Part shown: positions 1 to 11,919 of the stretch, one piece after another
Numbering within the stretch: position 1 is the first letter of the stretch
How the letters are laid out: each line of letters starts with the position of its first letter
DNA from: Pseudomonas viridiflava
GTDB lineage: Bacteria > Pseudomonadota > Gammaproteobacteria > Pseudomonadales > Pseudomonadaceae
Length of the DNA: 64,000 nucleotides
Reading direction: 5' to 3'
Assembly: GCF_900580865.1 (NCBI RefSeq)
Contig: NZ_UTBZ01000001.1
Coordinates: 62,001-126,000 of the forward strand
The notes under the pieces: generated by a model
The model's input: only the letters and a program-made list of their open reading frames with translations
The model's database searches: none
What the model was told of the DNA's origin: nothing
Translations under genes and position numbers: made by a program

Positions 1-33
1 GATGAATTCCCCCCGTCTCTAGACTGCGGCCCT

Positions 34-1029
34 ATGAATTTACGCGTGCCTTCCATTCTCCATGACGATTGCGACGAGCTGGCGGCCCTGTGCAAGGCCG
101 GCGGCGATCCGTTGCGGCTGAATGTACTGCGCGCATTGGCCAACGATTCGTTCGGTGTTCTGGAACTGGCGCAGATTTTCGGCATTGGCCAGTCCGGCAT
201 GAGCCACCACCTCAAGGTACTGGCCCAGGCCGATCTGGTGGCGACGCGCCGCGAAGGCAACGCGATTTTCTATCGCCGCGCCCTGCCCCACACCGAATTG
301 CTCGGCGGCAAGTTGCACGCGGCATTGTTAGAAGAAGTCGACAATCTGGATCTGCCTGACGACGTGCAAGCGCGCATCGAACAGGTTCACGGCCAGCGTG
401 CCGCCGCCAGCCAGGACTTTTTCGCAAGGGTCGCAGAGAAATTTCGCGCCCAGCAAGATTTGATCGCAGGCCTGCCGCAGTACCGCGAAAGCGTGCTGGC
501 CCTGCTCGACAAACTGAACTTCGATGGCGCTGCCACGGCCATTGAAGTCGGCCCCGGCGATGGTGCTTTTCTGCCGGAACTGGCCCGCCGCTTCGGCACC
601 GTAACCGCGCTGGACAACAGCCCGGCGATGCTCGAACTGGCGCGTCAGGTATGTGAACGTGAACAGCTGGCTAACGTCAGCCTGCAATTGGCCGATGCAT
701 TGAACGGCACAAGCCTTATGGCCGATTGCGTAGTGTTGAACATGGTGTTGCACCATTTCGCCGCACCGGCCGATGCGCTCAGGCACATGGCCGACCTGCT
801 GCAACCGGGCGGTAGCCTGCTCGTGACAGAGTTATGTAGCCACAACCAGAGTTGGGCCAGGGAGGCCTGCGGTGATCTGTGGTTGGGGTTTGAACAGGAC
901 GATTTGGCCCGTTGGGCCACCGCTGCGGGACTCGTTCCCGGGGAAAGCCTCTATGTAGGCTTACGTAATGGTTTCCAGATCCAGGTCCGCCATTTTCAGC
1001 GACCGGCTGGCGACACTCACCATCGGTAA
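34..1029 (+). CDS. ArsR-family regulator fused to a SAM-methyltransferase-like domain
   Basis: The 331-residue protein has an ArsR/SmtB-type winged helix at about residues 20-90 (the recognition helix includes QSGMSHHLKVL) and a class I methyltransferase fold from about 150. That fold shows the SAM-binding loop EVGPGDG at 171-177 and an acidic strand end (ALDNSP). No cysteine metal-binding motif typical of ArsR is evident, so an SAM or SAH ligand is more likely than a metal. The gene ends 18 bp before metK in the same direction, which suggests one transcript. Established knowledge: SahR regulators of proteobacteria have this architecture and control metK, ahcY and metF in response to S-adenosylhomocysteine. 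Orthology to SahR is inference. The start lies close to the window edge, so its promoter cannot be judged. Confidence 0.85.
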   Translation: MNLRVPSILHDDCDELAALCKAGGDPLRLNVLRALANDSFGVLELAQIFGIGQSGMSHHLKVLAQADLVATRREGNAIFYRRALPHTELLGGKLHAALLEEVDNLDLPDDVQARIEQVHGQRAAASQDFFARVAEKFRAQQDLIAGLPQYRESVLALLDKLNFDGAATAIEVGPGDGAFLPELARRFGTVTALDNSPAMLELARQVCEREQLANVSLQLADALNGTSLMADCVVLNMVLHHFAAPADALRHMADLLQPGGSLLVTELCSHNQSWAREACGDLWLGFEQDDLARWATAAGLVPGESLYVGLRNGFQIQVRHFQRPAGDTHHR

Positions 1030-1047
1030 ATTCAGGAAAACATCGAG

Positions 1048-2238
<1,191 letters not shown>

Positions 2239-2256
2239 GACTTCCCCGGCGGTACG

Positions 2257-2293
2257 AAAAGCCCCGCACGGTTCGCGCCGTGCGGGGCTTTTT
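2257..2293 (+). terminator. Intrinsic terminator after metK
   Basis: A perfect 11-bp GC-rich stem (2261-2271 pairs with 2278-2288, loop TTCGCG) is preceded by AAAA and followed by TTTTT. It lies about 20 bp after the metK stop codon and is a textbook rho-independent terminator. Confidence 0.93.
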
Positions 2294-2301
2294 CATGCCT
2301 G

Positions 2302-2398
2302 AAACCGGGAGTACAACTCAGAACGTTCAGGTCGATGCATATCCAACAAACCACTCGGTCAGTCCCCTCTCCCCCCGGGAGAGGGTTAGGGTGAGGGG
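2302..2398. repeat. Solo right end of the CCCTCTCCC repeat family
   Basis: This carries the conserved CAGGTCGATG and CGGTCAGTCCCCTCTCC blocks and ends in the 21-bp terminus (2377-2397, GGGAGAGGGTTAGGGTGAGG...) shared with the elements at 9385, 27037, 34678 and 57000. The left terminus is missing, so it looks like a truncated copy. It fills the gap between the metK terminator and ligB. Confidence 0.7.
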
Positions 2399-2483
2399 CT
2401 GTTTTCACTGCACAGAAACAAGCCGTAAAACACCCATCCGGCGGAGTAAATATCTTCGCCTAACCTTCAAACATTCCCCTTGA

Positions 2484-4175
<1,692 letters not shown>

Positions 4176-4272
4176 CTACGCAATCCAGGCGCGCCGGGAA
4201 CCCAAAGGCCGCCGCGGCGCTCCAACAGCGCAGTGCCGCCCTGACCCGATTGCCTTTGCACATGGAGCTTTT

Positions 4273-4668
4273 ATGAAATTTCTCGCACCGCTCGCCATGC
4301 TGACTCTTTGCGGCGTAATGGCCGCCCCTGTCATGGCCGACGAAGACGCCCCGGGCCTGACCGGTTGCGCCGCCAAGAAGCAGGGCATCATGAATCAGAT
4401 CGAACAGGCCAAGTCGCGCGGCAACACCGATCAGCAGGCAGGCCTGGAAACGGCCTTGCGCGAAGTGACCGAGCATTGCACCGACGCCGGCCTGAAGAAA
4501 GAACGCGAAAACAAGGTGCTCGAAGCCAAGCACGAAGTGAGCAAGCGTCAGGCTGATCTCGACAAGGCCATGAAGAAAGGCGACCCGGAGAAGATCAACA
4601 AGCGCAAAGACAAACTCGCCGAGTCGCGCAAAGAACTGCAAGACGCGCTGGACGAAATCGACAAGTAA
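4273..4668 (+). CDS. DUF1090 periplasmic coiled-coil protein
   Basis: The protein has 131 residues from the chosen ATG, which starts a clear signal peptide (MKFLAPLAMLTLCGVMAAPVMA). The longer reading from 4150 overlaps ligB and would bury that signal. The mature part is highly charged and helical, rich in Lys, Glu and Asp with heptad-like spacing, and has two cysteines (GCAAK and EHCTD) that could form a disulfide. This matches the DUF1090 (YqjC-like) family of small periplasmic proteins, whose role is not established. It sits 97 bp after ligB and is followed at once by a REP pair. Confidence 0.88.
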   Translation: MKFLAPLAMLTLCGVMAAPVMADEDAPGLTGCAAKKQGIMNQIEQAKSRGNTDQQAGLETALREVTEHCTDAGLKKERENKVLEAKHEVSKRQADLDKAMKKGDPEKINKRKDKLAESRKELQDALDEIDK

Positions 4669-4669
4669 A

Positions 4670-4742
4670 AATCAAAGGATCGCAGCCTCCGGCAGCTCCT
4701 ACCCTGATCAATGCAGGAGCTGCCGCTGGCTGCGATCTTTTA
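4670..4742. repeat. REPIN, family A
   Basis: Two inverted copies of the GATCGCAGCCTNCGGCAGC core flank a short spacer, so the whole segment can fold back. It lies between the convergent DUF1090 and cytochrome c' genes and may act as a bidirectional terminator. Family A recurs at 7911, 15156 (half), 25971, 47942, 51971 and 53373. Confidence 0.9.
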
Positions 4743-4746
4743 AATA

Positions 4747-5196
4747 TCAATGATCGCGAAACTGTTTATGGCAAGCGCTGCAGGCATCTTCAACTTTCTG
4801 CACCGCAGGCCCGAGATTGCTGGCCTTGTAAGGCTGAACCTGACTGGCGACCACCAATTCACCGGTGGCGGCCTCAAGGTTGCGGGCCATTTCCTGAAAA
4901 CGCGCCTGCTGCTTCCAGACATCGTCCTTGGCGCTGGTGTGATCTTCTTCGCGAACCTGCGGAAAATGCTTCCACGGTTCATGGGACAACGCATCGAGTT
5001 TCACCGCGCCGTCGGCGAACTTCGGCCCGTCGAACGGAATACGTCCACGCAACATGCCGCCCAGGTCTTCGCCGGTCTTGAGCATTTGCTTGAAGATCGC
5101 TTTGCGCTGGCCCAGCGGAGAATTCGGATCGACACCGCCACAGGCGGACAAGGTCAGACAGGCCAGCAATACAACAGAAATGCGCTTAAGAGTCAT
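4747..5196 (-). CDS. Cytochrome c' (class II) lipoprotein
   Basis: The 149-residue protein has a lipoprotein signal ending in LSAC (lipidated Cys19) and a single heme-attachment motif CSACH at 139-143, close to the C-terminus. A C-terminal CXXCH in a four-helix protein is the hallmark of class II cytochromes c (cytochrome c'/c556). The middle region contains aromatic and acidic residues expected of that bundle. The gene is therefore likely to encode a membrane-anchored periplasmic electron carrier or NO/redox-binding protein; the partner is unknown. It is divergent from mltA, with about 130 bp between the two starts for both promoters. Confidence 0.88.
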   Translation of the reverse strand: MTLKRISVVLLACLTLSACGGVDPNSPLGQRKAIFKQMLKTGEDLGGMLRGRIPFDGPKFADGAVKLDALSHEPWKHFPQVREEDHTSAKDDVWKQQARFQEMARNLEAATGELVVASQVQPYKASNLGPAVQKVEDACSACHKQFRDH

Positions 5197-5324
5197 GGTG
5201 GCTTCAGGTCACGGAATTCGGCGGCCAGTATCCTCGCGTCACCACCAAACACCAATAGCCCTATTAAAAATACGGGTTGTTCGAGCGCATGGAGCACTCC
5301 GGCAACCGGCACAGGAATTACTCC

Positions 5325-6503
5325 ATGAACAGCCGTCTCAAGGCCTGGCGTCACCCGCTCATCGCCACCCTTCCACTGTTGGCAATCCTCGCCGGCTGCA
5401 CCGGTGGCGAACCCGCCAAACCAAAAACCCACGCGCTGGCCACTTATTCCAGCGCCACCTGGGAGGCATTGCCGGCGGTATCCGATAGCGATCTGGTCGC
5501 CGGTTTCGGTTCGTGGCGCAGCGCCTGCACCCGACTCAAGGCAGATCCTGTCTGGGGCAACACCTGCGCTGCCGCGACCAGTGTGCCGCAGAGTGCTGGC
5601 GAGATTCGCGCCTTCCTCAAGCAAAACCTCGACGTCTACGGCCTGCGCGCTGAGAACGACAATCCGAACGGGTTGATCACCGGTTATTACGAACCGGTCT
5701 ACCCGGGCAGCCTGACGCCCACCGACGCGGCCAATGTGCCGGTGTATGGCGTGCCGGAAGACATGATCATCGTCTCGCTGGACAGCATTTATCCCGAACT
5801 CAAAGGCAAACGCCTGCGCGGTCGCCTCGAAGGTCGAGTGCTCAAGCCTTACGACGACGCAGCAACCATCGAATCCAAAGGTGTGAAGGCCCCCGTGGTT
5901 GCCTACCTGACCGACCCGATGAACCTGCAATTTCTGCAGATCCAGGGTTCCGGGCGGATTCAGACCGAGGACGGTAAACAGCTGCGCATCGCCTACGCCG
6001 ATCAGAACGGCCACCCGTACCGGCCAATCGGCCGCTGGCTGGTCGAGCAAGGCGAGCTGAAGAAAGAAGACGTGACCATGACCGCGATCAGCAACTGGGC
6101 CAGGGCCAATCCGTCGCGCATCCCCGAACTGTTGGGTAGCAACCCTAGCTATGTGTTCTTCACCCGCAACCCGGACAGCAACGAAGGCCCGCGCGGTTCG
6201 CTGAACGTGCCGCTAACTGCCGGCTACAGCGCGGCGGTGGATCGCAAGGTGATTCCGTTGGGCAGTCTGCTGTGGCTGTCGACCACACGTCCGGATGGCA
6301 CGGCACTGGTCCGTCCGGTGGCGGCACAGGATACCGGCGGCGCGATTGCTGGCGAGGTTCGCGCGGATCTGTTCTGGGGCACCGGTGATGCGGCCGGGCA
6401 ACTGGCCGGAGACATGAAACAGCAGGGGCAGATCTGGATGCTCTGGCCTAAAGGTGCAGCGCTGCCGCAAGTGCCGCAGGTGGCTGATACAGAGAAGAAG
6501 TAA
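5325..6503 (+). CDS. mltA: Membrane-bound lytic murein transglycosylase A
   Basis: MltA cleaves the glycan strands of peptidoglycan and forms 1,6-anhydro-muramoyl ends at the inner face of the outer membrane. The 392-residue protein from the chosen ATG begins with a lipoprotein signal whose lipobox is ILAGC (Cys25). The MltA core shows GYYEPVYPG and QIQGSGRI, and the C-terminal 3D domain shows AAQDTGGAI with conserved aspartates. An in-frame start 48 bp upstream would add 16 residues before the signal peptide and is less likely. It stands alone and is followed by a REPIN. Confidence 0.95.
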   Translation: MNSRLKAWRHPLIATLPLLAILAGCTGGEPAKPKTHALATYSSATWEALPAVSDSDLVAGFGSWRSACTRLKADPVWGNTCAAATSVPQSAGEIRAFLKQNLDVYGLRAENDNPNGLITGYYEPVYPGSLTPTDAANVPVYGVPEDMIIVSLDSIYPELKGKRLRGRLEGRVLKPYDDAATIESKGVKAPVVAYLTDPMNLQFLQIQGSGRIQTEDGKQLRIAYADQNGHPYRPIGRWLVEQGELKKEDVTMTAISNWARANPSRIPELLGSNPSYVFFTRNPDSNEGPRGSLNVPLTAGYSAAVDRKVIPLGSLLWLSTTRPDGTALVRPVAAQDTGGAIAGEVRADLFWGTGDAAGQLAGDMKQQGQIWMLWPKGAALPQVPQVADTEKK

Positions 6504-6532
6504 CCCTTAGGATCTTTGTCGTTTGAACAATG

Positions 6533-6601
6533 GCTTTCGCGAGCAGGCTCGCTCCCACAGTTGGAATGCATATCCATGTGGGAGTGAGCCTGCTCGCGAT
6601 G
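6533..6601. repeat. REPIN, family B
   Basis: Inverted copies of the core CGCGAGCAGGCTCGCTCCCA face each other across about 20 bp, between the convergent mltA and MAPEG genes. Family B recurs at 11920, 14163, 18301, 24256, 25096, 35648, 44240, 62005 and 62692. Confidence 0.9.
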
Positions 6602-6628
6602 AGGCCATCAGCAACACCAGTAAAGTAA

Positions 6629-7012
6629 TCAGACCGACACGAAGAAGAACGAAGCAATCAACACCATTCCCACAAACCACACCAGCGACCGCAAGATCGC
6701 CCAGTCCGCCAGGTAGCAAATGATGTAAAGCAGGCGACTGGTAATAAACAGCACCGCCAGCACATTGACCGTCACCAGCTGCGCCGTCCCTACCAGATGC
6801 GCGACGATCACTGCCGCAGCAAACGCCGGCATCACTTCAAAGCTGTTCAGCTGTGCCGCATGCGCCCGCCGGGCCACACCACCCACGCTATCGAGGAAAT
6901 CCCGGGGATCATGATTGTCTCCCAGCCTGAAACCGCCCGAGACCTTGGCCACGATCGTGCACACATACGGCAGAAAAATCGCAATCAACACACACCACAG
7001 AGCCACTGTCAT
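6629..7012 (-). CDS. MAPEG family membrane protein
   Basis: The 127-residue protein has four predicted transmembrane segments (near 1-22, 50-70, 75-97 and 105-125). It also has the MAPEG-like features NSFEVMPAFAAAV and an asparagine/glutamate pair in helix 2. MAPEG proteins include membrane glutathione transferases and eicosanoid enzymes; bacterial members of this size have no assigned substrate. It is likely to be an inner-membrane protein. It lies 39 bp ahead of the EamA transporter's end on the same strand but is read after it, so co-transcription with that transporter is possible. Confidence 0.85.
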   Translation of the reverse strand: MTVALWCVLIAIFLPYVCTIVAKVSGGFRLGDNHDPRDFLDSVGGVARRAHAAQLNSFEVMPAFAAAVIVAHLVGTAQLVTVNVLAVLFITSRLLYIICYLADWAILRSLVWFVGMVLIASFFFVSV

Positions 7013-7051
7013 AACGCCGTCCTTTTTTCGAGTTATAGAATTCGCGGGCGG

Positions 7052-7885
7052 TCAGAACTTCATCACCAGCATGCCGATCAGCACCAGCCCACAGGCTAAG
7101 AGCCGCGGCCGGCCGAAAGGTTCTTTCAAGTAGCGCATACCGAACAGCACCACCAGAATCACGCTGATTTCGCGCAATGCTGCCGCCTCCGCAATCGAGC
7201 CCAACTGCATCGCCCACAGCACCAGAGCGTAGCTGAACAACACGCAGAACCCGACGGCCAGTCCCAGCTTCCATTGCTCACGCCAGAACTGCATGAAGGC
7301 CGGACGCTTGGCGACCCACGCCAGCAACGGAAACGGCCAGGCGCTGAGCAACGTGACCCAGACCAGGTAATCAAGCGGATGCGACCAGCGCCGCAACGCC
7401 TGGCCATCGATGTAGGTGTAGCAGCCGATACACAGGCCGATCAGCGCCACCACCGGCAGCATCGACCATGGCAAATGTTTGCCACCGCCACCCTGCCAAA
7501 GCAGACAGGCCATACCGAACGGAATCAGCATGATGCCGAAAATCTGCTGCGTGGTGAGCACTTCGCCGGCGAAGATCAAGGTCAACGCCAGTACTACCAA
7601 CGGCGATAGTCCACGCATCAGCGGATAGACCAGTCCGAGATCGCCGACGCGGTAAGCCTGAATCAGCAGATAGCGATAGAGCAGTTCGAAAGCCGCCGAG
7701 GCGAGAATCCATGGCCAGATTTCAACTGGCGGCAAATTCACGAATGGCAACGCGATGGCAACCACCAACAGCGCCACCGTGTCCATGCACGCCACCACCA
7801 GCAGCCGCTCGGCACTGAATTTGATCAGGGTATTCCACGCTGCATGCAACAGCGCCGCCACCAATACCAACCCCGTCGCCAGCAC
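7052..7885 (-). CDS. EamA/DMT superfamily transporter
   Basis: The protein has 277 residues and about ten hydrophobic helices in two EamA halves, typical of drug/metabolite exporters. It has small-residue-rich helices (AALLHAAWNTLIKFS at the start, typical of the family) and the repeated pattern AxxYxxR...LVYPLMRG. The start chosen is GTG at 7885, preceded at 7 nt by AAGGAG. The open frame runs further upstream but through a REP sequence, so the longer form is probably not made. The substrate cannot be told from the sequence. Confidence 0.85.
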   Translation of the reverse strand: MLATGLVLVAALLHAAWNTLIKFSAERLLVVACMDTVALLVVAIALPFVNLPPVEIWPWILASAAFELLYRYLLIQAYRVGDLGLVYPLMRGLSPLVVLALTLIFAGEVLTTQQIFGIMLIPFGMACLLWQGGGGKHLPWSMLPVVALIGLCIGCYTYIDGQALRRWSHPLDYLVWVTLLSAWPFPLLAWVAKRPAFMQFWREQWKLGLAVGFCVLFSYALVLWAMQLGSIAEAAALREISVILVVLFGMRYLKEPFGRPRLLACGLVLIGMLVMKF

Positions 7886-7910
7886 AAACACACTCCTTAT
7901 TTTTATTAGC

Positions 7911-8012
7911 CCCTGCAGGAGCTGCCGAAGGCTCGGGCCGCGTTCGGACGGTCTTTTGATCCTCATTTTTCAACAGCAAGATCAAAAGATCGCAGCCTGC
8001 GGCAGCGCCTAC
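7911..8012. repeat. REP pair, family A, degenerate
   Basis: Two family A cores, one incomplete (CAGGAGCTGCCGAAGGCTCG) and one near full length (AAGATCGCAGCCTGCGGCAG), lie in inverted order between the divergent EamA and MFS genes. The spacing is longer than in the other copies. Because it is upstream of two genes, it cannot serve only as a terminator. Confidence 0.75.
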
Positions 8013-8214
8013 AGTGAAAACCCGAAAATCCGAATAGTCAGATTATTGATTCGCGATGTGTCAGCAGCTGTTTATACTGCAAGCGACCACGCCGCACTCA
8101 GTTGCGCACAGAAAAAAACCAATAATTCCTGCCTGCCCTGCTCTCTCTCGAGAGCGGTCGTCGGCCTGCGTATGCCTGATCAAAGCGTCAAGACTACCGA
8201 CAGAGACCTTGCGC

Positions 8215-9384
8215 ATGCCACTCGCCTTGCTTGCACTCGCTGTTGCCGCATTCGGCATCGGCACCACTGAATTCGTCATCATGGGCTTGTTGCCCGACGT
8301 CGCCCGCGATCTCGCTGTGAGCATTCCTCACGCGGGCCTGCTGATCACCGGTTACGCGTTGGGCGTGGTCTTCGGCGCACCGATCCTGGCGATCGGCACC
8401 GCGAACATGCCGCGCAAAGCAACATTGCTGGGCATGACGCTGATGTTCATTCTCGGCAACATACTCTGCGCACTGGCACCGAACTACGCGACGCTGATGG
8501 CCGCCCGCGTGGTCACCGCGCTGTGCCACGGCGCGTTCTTTGGCATTGGCTCGGTGGTCGCCGCCGGACTGGTCGCACCGAACAAACGCGCGCAAGCGAT
8601 TGCGATGATGTTCACCGGCCTGACATTGGCCAACGTTCTCGGCGTGCCGCTGGGAACCGCGCTGGGTCAGTACGCCGGTTGGCGCTCGACATTCTGGGCG
8701 GTGTCGGTGATCGGCCTGATCGCCGCCCTCGCACAATGGTTGTGGCTGCCGAAACACATCCCGATGGACAAGGCCAACCTCGCCAGCGAGTTCAAGGTGC
8801 TGGGCAAAGTCAACGTGCTGCTGGCACTGGGCATGAGCGTTTTGGCGTCGACCAGCCTGTTCAGCGTGTTCACCTATATCGCGCCGATCCTGCAGGACAT
8901 CACCGGCGTCAGCCCGCATGGCGTGACGGTGATGTTGCTGTTGTTCGGCGTCGGCCTGACCGGCGGCAGCATGCTCGGCGGGCGACTGGCCGATAGCCGT
9001 TTGTTGCCGTCGCTGGTCGGCGTGGCGCTGGCCGTGGTGGTGATTCTGGCGGCGTTCAGCCAGACCAGTCGCTCGGTGGTGCCGGCAGCGATCACGCTGG
9101 TGCTGTGGGGGATTTTTGCTTTTGCGCTGTGCCCGATTCTGCAATTGCTGATCATCGATCAGGCCCATGAGGCACCGAACCTCGGCTCGACGTTGAACCA
9201 GAGCGCTTTCAACCTCGGTAATGCAGCGGGTGCGTGGATCGGCGGATTGGTGGTGGCCAGCGGTGCGGATCTGGCGGACTTGCCATGGACCGGTGCGCTG
9301 GTTGGCGTATTGACGGTGCTGACGGCGCTGTTTTTCATCTATCTGCAACGTCGCGGCGCGGCTGCGGTCAATGTGTCCGGCTAG
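8215..9384 (+). CDS. MFS transporter, DHA1 (AraJ/CmlA-like) type
   Basis: The protein has 389 residues and twelve hydrophobic helices. The first helix holds the sequence GTTEFVIMGLLPDVA, diagnostic of the DHA1 sugar-efflux/arabinose-efflux (AraJ, YdhP-like) branch of the major facilitator superfamily. Helix 4-5 shows the drug-exporter-like region ALCHGAFFGIGSVVA. The ATG at 8215 starts the conserved helix; the frame extends 53 codons upstream but that part has no family resemblance. A substrate cannot be assigned. Its stop codon directly abuts the left end of a repeat element. Confidence 0.9.
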   Translation: MPLALLALAVAAFGIGTTEFVIMGLLPDVARDLAVSIPHAGLLITGYALGVVFGAPILAIGTANMPRKATLLGMTLMFILGNILCALAPNYATLMAARVVTALCHGAFFGIGSVVAAGLVAPNKRAQAIAMMFTGLTLANVLGVPLGTALGQYAGWRSTFWAVSVIGLIAALAQWLWLPKHIPMDKANLASEFKVLGKVNVLLALGMSVLASTSLFSVFTYIAPILQDITGVSPHGVTVMLLLFGVGLTGGSMLGGRLADSRLLPSLVGVALAVVVILAAFSQTSRSVVPAAITLVLWGIFAFALCPILQLLIIDQAHEAPNLGSTLNQSAFNLGNAAGAWIGGLVVASGADLADLPWTGALVGVLTVLTALFFIYLQRRGAAAVNVSG

Positions 9385-9560
9385 CCCTCACCCTAACCCT
9401 CTCCCGGTGGGAGAGGGGACTGAATGGGGGATATATGAGAGATACGCCGACGTGAAACTGCTTTGCTGAATCCATAAGCGATAAGGTCTTCCAGGTCGAT
9501 GTCTGACGCCAGACACCTCGGTTTGCCCCCTCTCCCTCTGGGAGAGGGCTGGGGTGAGGG
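9385..9560. repeat. CCCTCTCCC-family element, 176 bp
   Basis: The element begins at the base after the MFS stop codon. Its 21-bp left end (9385-9405) is the inverted complement of its right end (9540-9560) at 19 of 21 positions. Between them are the GATACGCCGACNTGA and CAGGTCGATGTNTGACGCCA blocks seen also in the 34678 copy. It encodes nothing evident. Confidence 0.8.
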
Positions 9561-9673
9561 GTTCTTGATCTCCCCCATCATTTGAACTGTGCCCTCAATC
9601 GCCCTCAACCCATCCAACCCCTGCACCAACGATTCGGTGCGCTATCTTTCCACCCTCATCCAAAGGACCCCGG

Positions 9674-10939
9674 ATGCTTGAACTTGTCGCCGCTTTCATC
9701 TGCCTCACCACCCTCCTTACCTTCGTCAACTTCCGCTTCATCGGCCTGCCGCCAACCATAGGCGTGATGGTTACCGCGTTGATGTTTTCCCTGCTGCTGC
9801 AAGGCCTGAGCGTGCTCGGCTACCCCGGCCTCGAAGAACGCGTGCAGCAATTGATCGGCCAGATCGACTTCGGCGATCTGCTGATGAACTGGATGCTCTC
9901 GTTCCTGCTGTTCGCCGGCGCGCTGCACGTTAATCTCAACGACCTGCGCAGCTACCGCTGGCCCATCGGCCTGTTGGCGACCTTCGGTGTGTTGATTGCC
10001 ACCACGGTGATCGGCAGCCTCGCCTATTACATTTTTGCCCTGTTCGGCTGGCACGTGAGCTTCTTGTATTGCCTGCTGTTCGGCGCGCTGATTTCGCCGA
10101 CCGACCCGATTGCGGTGCTCGGTGTGCTGCGTACCGCCAACGCCTCGAAACCACTGAAAACCACCATCGTCGGCGAGTCGCTGTTCAATGACGGCACGGC
10201 GGTAGTGGTGTTCACCGTGCTGCTGGGCATCGCTCAACTCGGCGAAACCCCGACCATCAGCGCCACGGCAATGCTCTTCGTTCACGAAGCGATTGGCGGC
10301 GTGCTGTTTGGCGCGCTGATCGGTTATCTGGTCTATCGAATGATCAAAAGCGTCGAGCAGCATCAGATCACCGTGATGCTGACGCTGGCGCTGGTCATTG
10401 GCGGTTCGGCGATGGCCACCGAGATTCACGTTTCCGCGCCGATCGCGATGGTGGTCGCCGGTCTGATCATCGGCAACGTCGGGCGCAATCTGGCGATGAA
10501 TGACATGACCCGCCGCTACCTCGACGGTTTCTGGGAATTGCTCGATGACATGCTCAACGCGCTGCTGTTCGCGCTGATCGGTATGGAGCTGTTGCTGCTG
10601 CCATTCAACTGGCTGCACATGGCCGCGGCAGGTTTGCTGGCGGTGGCGATTCTGCTCTCGCGCCTGCTCACCGTAGCACCAGCGATTCTGCTGCTGCGAC
10701 GCTGGCGGACAGTGCCCGCCGGCACCATCCGGATTCTGACCTGGGGCGGTTTGCGCGGCGGTGTCTCGGTGGCACTGGCGCTGGCCCTGCCGTTGGGCCC
10801 GGAGCGCGATCTGCTGCTGAGCATCACCTACATCGTGGTGCTGTCGTCAATCCTGTTGCAGGGTCTGACCATCGGCAAACTGGTCAAGCACGCGACTCGC
10901 AACGAGCCCGCGACCACCAGCGAACCTGCTCACCACTGA
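9674..10939 (+). CDS. CPA1-family Na+/H+ antiporter (NhaP type)
   Basis: The protein has 421 residues and about twelve transmembrane helices. CPA1 signature residues are present: SPTDPIAVLG (ion-binding TDP) and GESLFNDGTAVVVF (the ND motif of electroneutral exchangers). A conserved late-helix arginine/glycine segment TWGGLRGGVSVALALALP is also seen. It is therefore an inner-membrane cation:proton antiporter for pH and sodium homeostasis. It has no long C-terminal RCK domain. Its stop codon is immediately adjacent to that of the convergent FNT gene, with no bases and no hairpin between them. Confidence 0.93.
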   Translation: MLELVAAFICLTTLLTFVNFRFIGLPPTIGVMVTALMFSLLLQGLSVLGYPGLEERVQQLIGQIDFGDLLMNWMLSFLLFAGALHVNLNDLRSYRWPIGLLATFGVLIATTVIGSLAYYIFALFGWHVSFLYCLLFGALISPTDPIAVLGVLRTANASKPLKTTIVGESLFNDGTAVVVFTVLLGIAQLGETPTISATAMLFVHEAIGGVLFGALIGYLVYRMIKSVEQHQITVMLTLALVIGGSAMATEIHVSAPIAMVVAGLIIGNVGRNLAMNDMTRRYLDGFWELLDDMLNALLFALIGMELLLLPFNWLHMAAAGLLAVAILLSRLLTVAPAILLLRRWRTVPAGTIRILTWGGLRGGVSVALALALPLGPERDLLLSITYIVVLSSILLQGLTIGKLVKHATRNEPATTSEPAHH

Positions 10940-11827
10940 TCATTTTTTGATCTCCTGCGGATCAGGTTTCCCGGCCTGATCCGCAGATTCCTTTGGCGCC
11001 CCGCTTTCGCTGCGAATCTGCGCATGGCTGATCAGCGCAAAGATAAAGCTACCGCCAATGATGTTCCCCGCCAGCGTCGGCCCCGCGAAGACCATCCAGA
11101 AATCACTCCACGGCAATTCGCCGGCAAACACCAGATACGACACCTCCGCCGAACCCACCACGATGTGAGTGAAGTCGCCGAGCGCCATCAGATAGGTGAT
11201 GAGGATGATGATCCACATCTTCGCGCTCTCCATGGACGGAATCATCCAGACCATGGTGGCGATCATCCAGCCGGAAACGATGCCCTTGGCGAACATCTGG
11301 CTGGCGTGGTTTTCCATGACCTTGCGGCCGATTTCGAGAAAGGCGTGATCAGTCTTGGTGTCGAAGATCGGCAGTTCGAGCATCACGTACGCGACCAGAA
11401 TCGTGCCGCACAGGTTGCCGACCAGCACCACCGTCCACAGCCGGATCAGCCGGCCGAAGTTTTGCAGGGTCGGCTTGGTCATGACCGGCAGCACGGCGGT
11501 CAGGGTGTTTTCGGTGAACAGTTGCTGACGGGCGAGGATCACCGCGAGAAAACCGGCGCAGTAGCCGAAACTGGCGATCACTTTGAATTCGTCACCGTCG
11601 GGCAGGCGCGAGTTGAGCAGGCCCATGCCCATCAGCGACAGGCCCATGGTCAGCCCGGCCGCCAGCGCCGACCACCAGAGCGCGGCAATGCTGCGCTCCA
11701 GTTCCTGATCGCCTTGGCTGCGGATGATTTCATGCAGGACGGCCGCGCGGGGCGGCTGGTTTTTCTCGACTTCGTGCTGTTCTTTGGCCGAGAGATCGGG
11801 GGTCTTGCCGTCGGTGGGAGTGGTCAT
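10940..11827 (-). CDS. Formate/nitrite transporter family protein (YfdC-like)
   Basis: The 295-residue protein has a charged cytoplasmic N-terminus (about 1-45, ending in EIIRSQGDQELERS) and six transmembrane helices of the FNT fold, including GALGLSLMGMG-like and GNIIGGSFI segments. It resembles E. coli YfdC rather than FocA or NirC, because of the extended N-terminus and the EVSYLVFAGE loop. YfdC's substrate is not established. The gene is convergent with the antiporter, and the two stop codons touch. Confidence 0.88.
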   Translation of the reverse strand: MTTPTDGKTPDLSAKEQHEVEKNQPPRAAVLHEIIRSQGDQELERSIAALWWSALAAGLTMGLSLMGMGLLNSRLPDGDEFKVIASFGYCAGFLAVILARQQLFTENTLTAVLPVMTKPTLQNFGRLIRLWTVVLVGNLCGTILVAYVMLELPIFDTKTDHAFLEIGRKVMENHASQMFAKGIVSGWMIATMVWMIPSMESAKMWIIILITYLMALGDFTHIVVGSAEVSYLVFAGELPWSDFWMVFAGPTLAGNIIGGSFIFALISHAQIRSESGAPKESADQAGKPDPQEIKK

Positions 11828-11919
11828 GGCGTGGGAACCGTGGGGGTGGTGTTTACCTACGACCCCGGCGGTTCATGGCTGTTCAGTGGCCAGATCAATC
11901 TTCGGTGACAGGACAACCG

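Noticed and set aside
7886..7966. Longer start of the EamA transporter at 7966
   Set aside because: It would translate a REP sequence; AAGGAG is well placed before GTG 7885.
8056..8214. 53-codon extension of the MFS gene
   Set aside because: The added residues lack similarity to the family, and the first conserved helix begins right at ATG 8215.
9674..11827. Operon of antiporter and FNT transporter
   Set aside because: The genes are convergent, so they cannot form an operon.
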